This document shows positions 28,606-36,020 of a DNA stretch of 45,622 nucleotides, in pieces. Both the position numbers and the translations under genes were made by a program. Location: NCBI RefSeq assembly GCF_000164135.1, contig NZ_GG770553.1, positions 295,785 to 341,406 on the forward strand, written 5' to 3'. Positions within the stretch are counted from its first letter, which is position 1. Every line of letters starts with the position of its first letter. The DNA comes from Mycobacterium parascrofulaceum ATCC BAA-614 (GTDB lineage: Bacteria > Actinomycetota > Actinomycetes > Mycobacteriales > Mycobacteriaceae). Under the pieces are notes generated by a model that saw nothing but the letters and a program-made list of their open reading frames with translations, was not told the origin of the DNA and did not search any database.

Positions 28606-29717
28606 CCGAGCGGACCCGCATCGCGGTCCGCAGCCGCGCGCGGTGCTGGACGGACGACGCGGTCCGGCTGATCCAGGCCGACGCCCGCCGCAGCGCGGAC
28701 ACGCACCTGCTGCGCTACCCCCTGCCGGAGGCGTGGGCTGGAAACGGCTCAGACGTCGACGTGGCGCTGTACCTCAAGGACGAGACCACACACATCACCG
28801 GCAGCCTCAAGCACCGGCTGGCGCGCTCGTTGTTTCTGTATGCGCTCTGCAACGGGTGGATCAACGAGGGCACCACGGTGGTCGAGGCCTCGTCGGGGTC
28901 GACGGCGGTGTCGGAGGCCTACTTCGCGGCCCTGCTGGGCCTGCCGTTCGTCGCGGTGATGCCGGCGTCGACGAGCTCGTCCAAGGTGGCGCTGATCGAA
29001 GCCCAGGGCGGCCGTTGCCATTTCGTGCAGAACTCGGCCGAGGTGTACGCCGAGGCCGAACGCGTCGCCCGCGACACCGGCGGGCACTACCTGGACCAGT
29101 TCACCAACGCCGAACGCGCCACCGACTGGCGGGGGAACAACAACATCGCCGAGTCGATCTTCGAGCAGATGGGCGAGGAGACCCACCCCATTCCGGCGTG
29201 GATCGTGGTCGGCGCGGGCACCGGCGGCACCAGCGCGACGATCGGCCGCTACATCCGCTACCGGCGGCACGCGACCCGGTTGTGCGTCGTCGACCCGGAG
29301 AACTCCGCGTTCTTCCCCGCCTACGCCGAGGACCGCTACGACATCGTCATGTCCACCTCGTCCCGGATCGAGGGCATCGGCCGGCCGCGGGTCGAACCGT
29401 CGTTCCTGCCCGGCGTGGTCGACCGCATGGTGGCGGTGCCCGACGCGGCCTCCATCGCCGCCGCCCGCCACGTCAGCGCCGTCCTGGGACGCCGGGTGGG
29501 GCCCTCGACGGGCACCAACCTGTGGGGCGCCTTCGGCCTGCTCGCCGAGATGGTCGCCGAGGGGCGCGGCGGTTCGGTGGTCACGCTGCTCGCCGACAGC
29601 GGCGAGCGCTACCTGGACACCTTCTTCGACGACGAGTGGGTCCGCGCGCAGGGTCTCGACACCAGCGGCCCCGCCGCGGAGCTGGTGGAGTTCGAGCGCT
29701 CCTGTCTGTGGCAGTGA
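28602..29717 (+). CDS. cds1: PLP-dependent cysteine desulphhydrase/cysteine synthase-like enzyme
   Basis: A 371-residue fold type II PLP enzyme, close to M. tuberculosis Rv3684 (Cds1), which releases hydrogen sulphide, pyruvate and ammonia from cysteine. The PLP lysine is K70 in [22 protein letters not shown] is the substrate loop and [12 protein letters not shown] the phosphate-binding loop. [20 protein letters not shown] is highly conserved. The TTG at 28602 is chosen because TTGA overlaps the upstream stop and the length then fits the family; the long in-frame stretch before it overlaps the phosphoesterase and is not protein-like. Confidence 0.92.
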   Translation: MTERTRIAVRSRARCWTDDAVRLIQADARRSADTHLLRYPLPEAWAGNGSDVDVALYLKDETTHITGSLKHRLARSLFLYALCNGWINEGTTVVEASSGSTAVSEAYFAALLGLPFVAVMPASTSSSKVALIEAQGGRCHFVQNSAEVYAEAERVARDTGGHYLDQFTNAERATDWRGNNNIAESIFEQMGEETHPIPAWIVVGAGTGGTSATIGRYIRYRRHATRLCVVDPENSAFFPAYAEDRYDIVMSTSSRIEGIGRPRVEPSFLPGVVDRMVAVPDAASIAAARHVSAVLGRRVGPSTGTNLWGAFGLLAEMVAEGRGGSVVTLLADSGERYLDTFFDDEWVRAQGLDTSGPAAELVEFERSCLWQ

Positions 29718-29778
29718 CCGGCCACCCCGCGGTTTGGCCAGCCGACGGGCCGGTGCGATAGGCTGTCGGAGCTTCAAG

Positions 29779-29852
<74 letters not shown>

Positions 29853-29942
29853 CCCGGTTGTGTTAGCTGGCATGGCGGCCGGCCGCAGAGCTTGACACTG
29901 CGGCGCCGCGGCTTTGCCATTAAGCTTTTCCCGCATGGCGTG

Positions 29943-30506
29943 GTGAGCCCGTCGTCCGGGCAGGGGAAGCCGCGCGGGGTTGGCCGGACGGCGACAAAAT
30001 TTGCTGGTCGCCCGGCGGCGGTGCCGTGCCGCCACCCCACCCTGGCCGAGATCGCCCAGCGGCAGCAGGAGATTCGCGCGTGGGAAGCCCTGAACGTCGG
30101 GGGCTACCGGTTTGCCAAGCCCGGCGCCGTCATCGGCTTTCTGGTCTGCGGGTCGCTGGTGGTGCTCGTGGTGACGCCCATCCCGCCGAACTGGCCCTGG
30201 GACATCCCCACGATGATTTTGGCCGTCTTCACCGCGGTGGCGACGGTGACCTGCTGCCTGTTGTGGTTCGACAATCCGCACCCCCCGGCCCGCCCCGAGC
30301 CGCTGGCGATCGTGCCGTTCTCCCGCGCGGAAAATCTCCGCCTGATGGCGGACCAGGCCGCGGAGCCCTACCGGGCCGTCTGCCTCTGCCCCGGTTGCGG
30401 CGACAACTCCGCCCACCTGATCCGCGGAGCCACCCGGGACGAACCGGGCTGGGCCATGGTCATCCGGCGTTGCGCGGTGTGCGAACGCGAATGGGCGCAG
30501 GCCTGA
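29943..30506 (+). CDS. Membrane protein with C-terminal zinc-ribbon
   Basis: About 187 residues with no assigned function. Two membrane helices (about 65-87 and 93-115) follow a conserved-looking HPTLAEIAQRQQEIRAWEALNVGGYRFAKPG segment (split here for reading as HPTLAEIAQRQQ and WEALNVGGYRFAKPG). The C-terminal region has CLCPGCGDNSAHL and RRCAVCERE, two CxxC knuckles that would bind zinc. Start uncertain: GTG at 29943 is used, but GTG at 29940 or 30021 are alternatives. A TTGACA box at 29892-29897 could be the -35 element of its promoter. It follows tRNA-Pro and opens the part of the window without M. tuberculosis synteny. Confidence 0.65.
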   Translation: MSPSSGQGKPRGVGRTATKFAGRPAAVPCRHPTLAEIAQRQQEIRAWEALNVGGYRFAKPGAVIGFLVCGSLVVLVVTPIPPNWPWDIPTMILAVFTAVATVTCCLLWFDNPHPPARPEPLAIVPFSRAENLRLMADQAAEPYRAVCLCPGCGDNSAHLIRGATRDEPGWAMVIRRCAVCEREWAQA

Positions 30507-30536
30507 ATGGGCCTGTGCCCCAGCGGTTCAGCGGCG

Positions 30537-30839
30537 CTACGCGCAGTCGGCGCAGATGGACACGCCCGCGTTCGAGCTGCGCAACCGGCTGCGGTGCTGC
30601 ACCAAAAAGCAGCTGGAGCAGGTGAACTCGTCGGACTGCTGAGGAATCACCGTCACCGACAACTCTTCACCGGACAGGTCGGCGCCGGGCAGCTCGAAGA
30701 AGTGCACGTCGTTGGGATCCTCGTCGACCACGGCGGTGGCGGGTCCCTGCAACGTCGGTGCTAGCTCGCGAATCGCCGATTTGTCCGGGGCTTCGGTGTC
30801 GGAGACCCGGCGTGCGTCATAGTCGCTTGCGGTCGGCAT
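30537..30839 (-). CDS. DUF4193 small zinc-ribbon protein
   Basis: A 100-residue actinobacterial protein. It begins MPTASDYDARR, has an acidic middle part with FELPGADLSGEELSV, and ends with DEFTCSSCFLV...SICADCA, two CxxC pairs forming a zinc ribbon. The DUF4193 family is small, conserved and of unknown role. The ATG at 30839 has a good ribosome binding site (AGGAAGGAACC). Other members of this family occur elsewhere in mycobacterial genomes, so this may be a paralogue. Confidence 0.85.
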   Translation of the reverse strand: MPTASDYDARRVSDTEAPDKSAIRELAPTLQGPATAVVDEDPNDVHFFELPGADLSGEELSVTVIPQQSDEFTCSSCFLVQHRSRLRSSNAGVSICADCA

Positions 30840-30914
30840 GGCGGTTCCTTCCTGCTGATGAGCCGGGCTGACGCACTTTCCTGTACCCACCCGTTGGCGC
30901 AGGCAGTACCCCGT

Positions 30915-31205
30915 TCAGGCGCGGGTTACACCGGTGGGTCCGAAAAAGTTCGGCCGCCGCGGCTCGAGGCGCCGCAGCCGCTTGACGGCGGACGGGTAAT
31001 GGGCCAGCGCCAGCCCCAGCCACGGCGCGATGACGGACACGAGCAGCGCCGCGATCGCGACACCTTCGTGCCCCAGCAGCAGCTCGACCAAACCGATCGC
31101 CAGGCTGACCGCCCAGACCCCAACGGCGACGAGTCCGAGTACCGGAAACTCCGGCGCGTGCTCGGCTGGGTAGTTTGCTGCTCGCAACGAAACTGGCGCG
31201 ACCAT
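30915..31205 (-). CDS. Small two-helix membrane protein under a SigF-type promoter
   Basis: A 96-residue protein with two hydrophobic helices (about 21-42 and 48-68) and a basic C-terminal tail (VKRLRRLEPRRPNFF). I do not recognise a named family. It is notable for its promoter: GTTT-N16-GGGTA ends 10 bases before the ATG, so it is probably transcribed by SigF with almost no leader. It sits next to a UsfY-family gene with the same type of promoter, and both point the same way. Confidence 0.7.
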   Translation of the reverse strand: MVAPVSLRAANYPAEHAPEFPVLGLVAVGVWAVSLAIGLVELLLGHEGVAIAALLVSVIAPWLGLALAHYPSAVKRLRRLEPRRPNFFGPTGVTRA

Positions 31206-31215
31206 GATCCGCTTT

Positions 31216-31240
31216 TACCCGGTCAGCGGCGCTTTCAAAC
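31216..31240 (-). promoter_or_regulatory. SigF-type promoter of the two-helix membrane protein gene
   Basis: On the minus strand GTTT (31240-31237), 16-base spacer, GGGTA (31220-31216). Both elements match the mycobacterial SigF consensus GTTT-N15-17-GGGTA exactly. The gene starts at 31205. Confidence 0.75.
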
Positions 31241-31289
31241 GTCCCTGTGGGCACCCGACCGCCGGCCGGTGTTCGTTAGCTCACAGCGC

Positions 31290-31607
31290 TCAGCTGGTCG
31301 GCGGCGGGGCGGGCTCGTCGGAATTGGCGGCGTGCCAGGCAAGTTCGGTCTCGCGCACCCGACGGTGCGTCCGCACCAACCAGACCGCGCTTGCGGCGCC
31401 CAGCACCGCGGCCAGCACCACGGCCGTCCAGCCCGCCGCCGCGTGACCCGTCGCCAACGCGAACAAGCCCACGGTCAGGGCAACCACCGCGACGGCCGAA
31501 CCGGCCAGGCCGGGCGCGTTCGCGCCGTAGGTGACGGTTTCGCCCGCGTGCCGACGGGCGGTCCGTTGGTGATCGACCGGGTCAGGTTTGCGGAAATCCA
31601 ACGTCAC
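31290..31607 (-). CDS. UsfY-family membrane protein
   Basis: A 105-residue protein. The segment DPVDHQRTARRHAGET, followed by two membrane helices (about 28-50 and 54-76) and WLVRTHRRVRETELAWHAAN, closely follows the layout of M. tuberculosis UsfY, the gene beside usfX-sigF. UsfY has no known molecular role but belongs to the SigF regulon. A consensus SigF promoter lies at 31735-31758 upstream. The GTG at 31607 gives a UsfY-like N-terminus, but GAGGA abuts it with no spacing; TTG (31709) or ATG (31688) further up would add a non-conserved leader. It is a paralogue outside the sigF operon. Confidence 0.75.
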   Translation of the reverse strand: MTLDFRKPDPVDHQRTARRHAGETVTYGANAPGLAGSAVAVVALTVGLFALATGHAAAGWTAVVLAAVLGAASAVWLVRTHRRVRETELAWHAANSDEPAPPPTS

Positions 31608-31734
31608 TCCTCGCGAGAAGTATTGTCTGCCGGGGTGATTCGCGCGGTTGGCGGCCTGCCGGTCGGGACGCCGCACCAACAGGGCCATCCCGCTACTAGA
31701 GAACCGCAACCGTCTCGCGGACCACCACGGCGGT

Positions 31735-31758
31735 TACCCGCCGCCTTCGAACCCAAAC
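31735..31758 (-). promoter_or_regulatory. SigF-type promoter upstream of the UsfY-family gene
   Basis: GTTT (31758-31755), 15-base spacer, GGGTA (31739-31735), all on the minus strand and an exact match to the SigF consensus. It implies a leader of about 120 nt if translation starts at 31607. Confidence 0.75.
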
Positions 31759-31795
31759 GAGACGATGCCCCGGTGTCAGCCGGGCCCGGCGTGGG

Positions 31796-31801
31796 TATGC
31801 C
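31796..31801 (+). promoter_or_regulatory. -10 box of the HAD hydrolase gene
   Basis: TATGCC ends six bases before the ATG at 31808 (leaderless spacing). The same stretch also reads GGGTA (31794-31798) with GTGT 16 bases upstream, one mismatch from a SigF promoter, so either sigma factor is possible. Confidence 0.45.
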
Positions 31802-31807
31802 GCGCAG

Positions 31808-32500
31808 ATGAAACCCGCCGTCCTGTTCGACGTCGACGGAAGCCTGGTCGACTCCAACTATCTGCACGTCTACACGTGGCTGCGCGCCTTCGACGCCGAG
31901 GGGCTGCCCGTGACCGCCTGGCAGATCCACCGCTGCATCGGCATGGACGGCTCCACGCTGGTGCGCACCCTCTCCGGTGACGCCCCGGACGAGGTCCAGG
32001 AGCGCCTGAGCGACGGGCACAGCCGCTACTACCGGGAGAGCACCTCGCTGCTCGCGCCGTTGCCCGGGGCCCGCGCGCTCCTGCGCCGCGTGGCCGAGCT
32101 CGGCCTGCAGGTGGTGCTGGCCACCTCCGCGCCCGACGACGAGCTGGAGATCCTGCGCAAGGTCCTCGACTGCGACGACGTCATCTCCGCAATGACCTCG
32201 TCGCGCGACGTCGACACCGCCAAGCCCGAGCCCGGCATCGTGCAGGTCGCGCTGGACCGCGCCGGGGTCGACGCCGACCACGCCGTGTTCGTCGGGGACG
32301 CCGTCTGGGACGCCCATGCCGCGTCCGGAGCCGGATTGGCGTGCATCGGGCTGCTCAGCGGCGGCATCGCGCGCGAGGAGCTGCAGGCGGCGGGCGCGTC
32401 ACCGATATTCGCCGATCCGCAAGACCTGCTCGACCATCTCGACGAGACCAGTATCGCCGAGCTCGCGCTACATGCCGCGGGTCCGCAGCAGCAGCGGTAG
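31808..32500 (+). CDS. HAD-family hydrolase, phosphoglycolate phosphatase-like
   Basis: A 230-residue HAD enzyme of the beta-phosphoglucomutase/Gph subgroup. Motif I is LFDVDGSLVDSN, motif II LATSAPDDE, motif III Lys in DTAKPEPGI, motif IV FVGDAVWDAHAA; all catalytic residues are present. The helical cap lies at about residues 20-80. The substrate is probably a small sugar phosphate or phosphoglycolate, not decidable here. The C-terminus overlaps the convergent membrane protein gene by 33 bp. Confidence 0.86.
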   Translation: MKPAVLFDVDGSLVDSNYLHVYTWLRAFDAEGLPVTAWQIHRCIGMDGSTLVRTLSGDAPDEVQERLSDGHSRYYRESTSLLAPLPGARALLRRVAELGLQVVLATSAPDDELEILRKVLDCDDVISAMTSSRDVDTAKPEPGIVQVALDRAGVDADHAVFVGDAVWDAHAASGAGLACIGLLSGGIAREELQAAGASPIFADPQDLLDHLDETSIAELALHAAGPQQQR

Positions 32501-32980
32501 CAGCGACCAGAAGAGCAGGAACAGCACCACCGCGCACGTACCCGCGACCAGGCCCGGGCGGTTGCCGGCCACGGCGGCGAACACGATGATGGTGACCCCG
32601 GTCAGCGCCATGCCCAGCAGCGCCAGCCCGGCATACGCGCAGCGGTGCGCGGCGGACACCAGCACCTTGAGGCGGTGGCGCCGGAAGAGCAGGCGATGCA
32701 TGGCGACCGGGGCGATCAGCAGCACCGTTGCGCCGACCGAACATGCCACCGTCGCGAGATACAGGCTGCGCATCGACGGGGCGAGGATGTCGAAACGCTG
32801 CTGGAACGGCAGCGTCAACAGGAATCCGGTGAGCAGCTGCACGCCCGTCTGGACCACGCGCAGCTCCTGCAGCAGGCTGTTCCAATTGCGGTCCAGCCGT
32901 TGCAGTTCGGTTTCCCCACGCTCGCGGCTGTTCCACCGCTGGTCGTCTTGGGGATTGTCGACATCCATGGCCGTGATCAT
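32468..32980 (-). CDS. DUF6328-type four-helix membrane protein
   Basis: A 170-residue membrane protein. A charged N-terminal part (RGETELQRLDRNWNSLLQELR) leads into VVQTGVQLLTGFLLTLPF and three further membrane helices (about 72-92, 108-130, 135-160). The LQELRVxQTGxQLLxGFLLTLPFxxRF pattern is typical of the DUF6328 family common in actinobacteria. Function unknown. The ATG at 32980 was chosen; an ATG four codons later (32968) is possible, and upstream sequence looks non-coding. Confidence 0.8.
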   Translation of the reverse strand: MITAMDVDNPQDDQRWNSRERGETELQRLDRNWNSLLQELRVVQTGVQLLTGFLLTLPFQQRFDILAPSMRSLYLATVACSVGATVLLIAPVAMHRLLFRRHRLKVLVSAAHRCAYAGLALLGMALTGVTIIVFAAVAGNRPGLVAGTCAVVLFLLFWSLLPLLLRTRGM

Positions 32981-33156
32981 CGCACCCGCCGCGTGCGCCG
33001 GCGCCGTTTCGCCGGCCGGGCCGCGACAGTGACTACCGGCTTGTGCGATACGCAGTGAATTCCGGGCCCGGCGATGGGGAATCCATGTCCGCGCGGCGAC
33101 GCCGGCAATTCGGCCAAACACGTTGGCGCCCAAGGGGCATTGCGCCGCGCGACGGG

Positions 33157-33525
33157 CTAGCGGCTGACGTTGTCGTCCCGCACCGCGGTCAGCGCGTCGT
33201 CCAGCGTCGGGTACAGCGGGAAGGTCTTGTCCAGCCCGGTCAGGTGGATCGGCCGCCGAGTCGCCGGACCCCGCGCGACCACCGCGAACCCCGTCGCGTT
33301 GCCCAGCTTCTCATACGTCGCCGCCAAGATCTTCAGCCCCACCGAACCCAGAAACTCCACCGCGGACAGGTCGATCACCAGTGCCGCCGGATTGTCCGCA
33401 ACCACCGCGCCGATGGCCTGCTCGAGCGCCGGCGCCGTGACCAAATCGATTTCGCCGCTGACGCTGACCACGGACACCCCATCATGGTCCTCGACCAACG
33501 TGGTAATCGAATCGGGAGCTGACAA
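33157..33525 (-). CDS. rsfB: Anti-anti-sigma factor (STAS), regulator of SigF
   Basis: A 122-residue STAS protein that closely follows M. tuberculosis RsfB (Rv3687c), including MSAPDSIT at the start and RRPIHLTGLDKTF later. The phosphorylatable serine is Ser61 in VEFLGSVGLKIL. Unphosphorylated RsfB binds the anti-sigma factor UsfX and frees SigF. The TTG start is supported by AAAGGA seven bases upstream and by the conserved N-terminus; TAGGCT (33567-33562, minus strand) is a likely -10 box. It is divergent from the stressosome operon, whose PP2C protein is the obvious candidate to dephosphorylate it. Confidence 0.93.
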   Translation of the reverse strand: MSAPDSITTLVEDHDGVSVVSVSGEIDLVTAPALEQAIGAVVADNPAALVIDLSAVEFLGSVGLKILAATYEKLGNATGFAVVARGPATRRPIHLTGLDKTFPLYPTLDDALTAVRDDNVSR

Positions 33526-33687
33526 TGGCGGTCCTTTGTCCTGGGCTTTAAGTGTGGTGCAAGCCTAGCCTGCGTTGCGAACTGCGAGAAGAATATGCCC
33601 TCAACACCTGCCCCGCGACAACCCACGCTAGTCTCGCAAAATCGAGCCTGCACGGGGCGGGGCCCGGACCGGCAGTCGGGAGGCCAG

Positions 33688-34590
33688 ATGTCACATTCGC
33701 CGGCGGAGTTCAGCGGCGCGGGTGCCACCGCGCAGGCGATCAGCATCTCCAGCGAGGGCCTGCTACCACAGCTCGTCCAGCATCTTCGGCAGAACCGGAC
33801 CGTCCTGCGCGAGGAATGGGCGCGCAGGATCACCGAGGCCGAACTGCTCACCGCGATGACACCGGAAGAACTGTTCTCCGAGGCGACGGCCGTCTACGAC
33901 AACTACGTGGAGGTGCTCGAGACCGGCAGCGTCGAGGCACTGCAGGCCTACGCGCGTGACCTGTCCGAACGCATCATTCCCCGCGGCGTGGAGACCGACG
34001 AGGTCGTGGGCATCGTGCTGCTGCTGCGCGACGTGCTGGCACGCTCGCTGTTCGAGAAGTACCAGACCGAGTTCGAGATGCTCAACCGGGTGCTGGACGC
34101 CTACGAACCGGCGGCCAACCGGATCGCCAACACCGTGGCCGTCAGCTTCGTGCAGGAACGCGAGCGCATCATCCGCCAGCAGCAGGAGGCGATCCGCGAG
34201 CTGTCGACGCCGGTCCTGCAGGTCCGCGAACAGCTGCTGATCCTGCCGATCATCGGCGTGCTGGACAGCCAGCGCGCCCGCCAGGTCACCGAGCAACTGT
34301 TGCGGGCCATCCGCGCCAACCGCGCGAAGGTGGTGGTCATCGACATCACCGGTGTGCCGACCATCGACTCCACGGTGGCCAACCACCTGGTGCAGACCGT
34401 CGACGCGTCCGGATTGATGGGCGCGAGCGTGATCATCACCGGCCTGTCGTCGGAGATCGCCCTGACGCTGGTGACGATCGGCCTGGACCTGTCGAAGATG
34501 AACGCCGTCGGCGACCTGCAGGGCGGCATCGAGGAGGCCGAGCGGCTGCTGGGCTACGAGGTCTCGCGCACCGGCGAGCAGACCGGCTAG
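33688..34590 (+). CDS. rsbR: RsbR-like stressosome sensor/scaffold
   Basis: A 300-residue protein with a helical N-terminal sensor region of the RsbRD type (about 20-165, no haem-globin motif seen) and a C-terminal STAS domain (about 180-290). The linker helix FVQERERIIRQQQEAIRELSTPV is typical of RsbR. The STAS loops at the positions phosphorylated by RsbT in B. subtilis RsbRA keep hydroxyl residues: PTIDSTVANHL and ITGLSSEIALTL. RsbR and RsbS form the large stressosome shell that holds RsbT. ATG start with GGGAGG seven bases upstream. First gene of a five-gene operon. Confidence 0.92.
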   Translation: MSHSPAEFSGAGATAQAISISSEGLLPQLVQHLRQNRTVLREEWARRITEAELLTAMTPEELFSEATAVYDNYVEVLETGSVEALQAYARDLSERIIPRGVETDEVVGIVLLLRDVLARSLFEKYQTEFEMLNRVLDAYEPAANRIANTVAVSFVQERERIIRQQQEAIRELSTPVLQVREQLLILPIIGVLDSQRARQVTEQLLRAIRANRAKVVVIDITGVPTIDSTVANHLVQTVDASGLMGASVIITGLSSEIALTLVTIGLDLSKMNAVGDLQGGIEEAERLLGYEVSRTGEQTG

Positions 34591-34611
34591 ACATCAGGAA
34601 CGCGAGGCCCC

Positions 34612-35001
34612 ATGCCGGTACCGATCCTCAAACAGGGTGCGATCCTGATCGCCTCGGTGCAGGCAGCCCTGAGCGACTCCGACGCCGAGCGGCTCCGCTA
34701 CGACCTGATGGAGCGGGTCAGCCAGTTCCGCGCGCAGGGCATCATCGTCGACGTCACCGCCATCGACGTGATGGACTCCTTCGCGGCCCGATCGCTGCGG
34801 ACGATCGCGCACATGACCCGGCTGCGCGGCGCGGACACCGTCATCGTCGGCCTGCAGCCGGAGGTGGCCTTCGCGATGGTCCAGCTGGGCCTGGCCTTCG
34901 ACGACATGAACACGGCGCTGGACCTCGAGGAGGGCCTGGCCCTGCTGAATCGCCAACTGGGACAGCGTAAACCAACGATCGGGCGCGACGGTGGGGGCTG
35001 A
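34612..35001 (+). CDS. rsbS: RsbS-like stressosome STAS protein
   Basis: A 129-residue single-domain STAS protein. MPVPILKQGAILIASVQAAL at the start is typical of RsbS. The phosphorylation site is Ser56 in DVMDSFAARSL, equivalent to Ser59 of B. subtilis RsbS, whose phosphorylation by RsbT releases RsbT. It follows rsbR by 21 bp and its end overlaps the rsbT start by 11 bp, typical of the rsbRST block. Confidence 0.93.
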   Translation: MPVPILKQGAILIASVQAALSDSDAERLRYDLMERVSQFRAQGIIVDVTAIDVMDSFAARSLRTIAHMTRLRGADTVIVGLQPEVAFAMVQLGLAFDDMNTALDLEEGLALLNRQLGQRKPTIGRDGGG

Positions 35002-35401
35002 CATCGTCGTCGACATCGACCACCCCGACGACATCGTCGACGCCCGCAAGGCGGGACACCAACTCGCACTCGATCTGGGATTCTCCCTCACCGACGTCAC
35101 CATGATCGCCACGGCGATCTCCGAGATCGCGCGCAACATCACCAGCTACGCCGGTCGCGGCGCCGTTCGGGTGTTCGTGGCCGACCGGGAAGGGCGCAAG
35201 GCCCTGGTGGTGCGCGCCGAGGACCAGGGACCCGGCATCGCCGACGTCGAGCGGGCGATGGAGGACGGCTATTCGACCGGCCGGGGGCTGGGGATGGGCC
35301 TGCCCGGTTCGCGCCGGCTGATGGACAGGTTGTTCGTCGAGTCGGAGCCCGGTCGGGGGACGGTCGTCGAAATGTGGAAATGGGTGCCGCCCCGTGCATG
35401 A
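34991..35401 (+). CDS. rsbT: RsbT-like switch kinase
   Basis: A 136-residue GHKL ATPase/serine kinase. The N-box is ISEIARNITSYAG, the G1 box RAEDQGPGI and the G2 region GRGLGMGLPGSRRLMD, all intact. In B. subtilis RsbT phosphorylates RsbS and RsbR, leaves the stressosome and binds the N-terminal domain of RsbU to switch on its phosphatase. A matching RsbU-type N-terminus exists in the last gene of this operon. GTG start inside rsbS; the stop overlaps the next gene by 8 bp. Confidence 0.94.
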   Translation: MGADIVVDIDHPDDIVDARKAGHQLALDLGFSLTDVTMIATAISEIARNITSYAGRGAVRVFVADREGRKALVVRAEDQGPGIADVERAMEDGYSTGRGLGMGLPGSRRLMDRLFVESEPGRGTVVEMWKWVPPRA

Positions 35402-36020
35402 GAACGGCCGCATCGGGCCGATCGAATGGGCACGGGCGGGTCGCCCGCTGCCCAGCGAGTACATCTCCGGCGACCGGGGCCTCGCGGTCGACGTCGACGG
35501 CGAGGCCGCGCTGTTCGGGGTGGTGGACGGCCTCGGCCACGGACCGGAGGCGGCAACCGCCGCGTTGCGCGCCATCGACGCCGTCACCCGCTCCGGCTCC
35601 GAACGGCTCGAAGTCCTCGTCCAGCTCTGCCACCGGGTGCTGGAGGGCACCCGGGGCGTCGCGATGACCCTGGCGCGGGTGGACTTCGCGGCCAACACCC
35701 TGACCTGGACGGGAGTCGGCAACGTCACGGCCGACCTGGTGGCCAAGTCCGCGACCGGCGTCCAGATCCGCTCCAGCGCGCGGCTGACCGCGGGCATCGT
35801 CGGCTACCGCATCCCGGAAGTCCTTCCGGCGCAGGTGGTTTCGATCCGCCCCGGGGACCTGCTGGTGATGAGCACCGACGGGATCGCCGGCGACTACCTC
35901 GACCACGTCGACTTCTCGGCCTCCGCCGTCGTGATAGCCGAAGAGCTGCTCGGCAAGGACGCCAAGGAAACCGACGACGCGATGGTGCTGACCGCCCGTC
36001 ATCGGGGAGTCTCCGTATGA
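35394..36020 (+). CDS. RsbX-like PP2C phosphatase
   Basis: A 208-residue stand-alone SpoIIE/PP2C phosphatase domain. Metal-binding aspartates occur in FGVVDGLGHGPEA (Asp45), MSTDGIAGDY and ETDDAMVL. In B. subtilis RsbX dephosphorylates RsbR and RsbS and resets the stressosome. Position between rsbT and the RsbU-like gene and the short single-domain form support the RsbX reading. GTG start overlapping rsbT; the end overlaps the next ATG (ATGA). Confidence 0.88.
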   Translation: MHENGRIGPIEWARAGRPLPSEYISGDRGLAVDVDGEAALFGVVDGLGHGPEAATAALRAIDAVTRSGSERLEVLVQLCHRVLEGTRGVAMTLARVDFAANTLTWTGVGNVTADLVAKSATGVQIRSSARLTAGIVGYRIPEVLPAQVVSIRPGDLLVMSTDGIAGDYLDHVDFSASAVVIAEELLGKDAKETDDAMVLTARHRGVSV

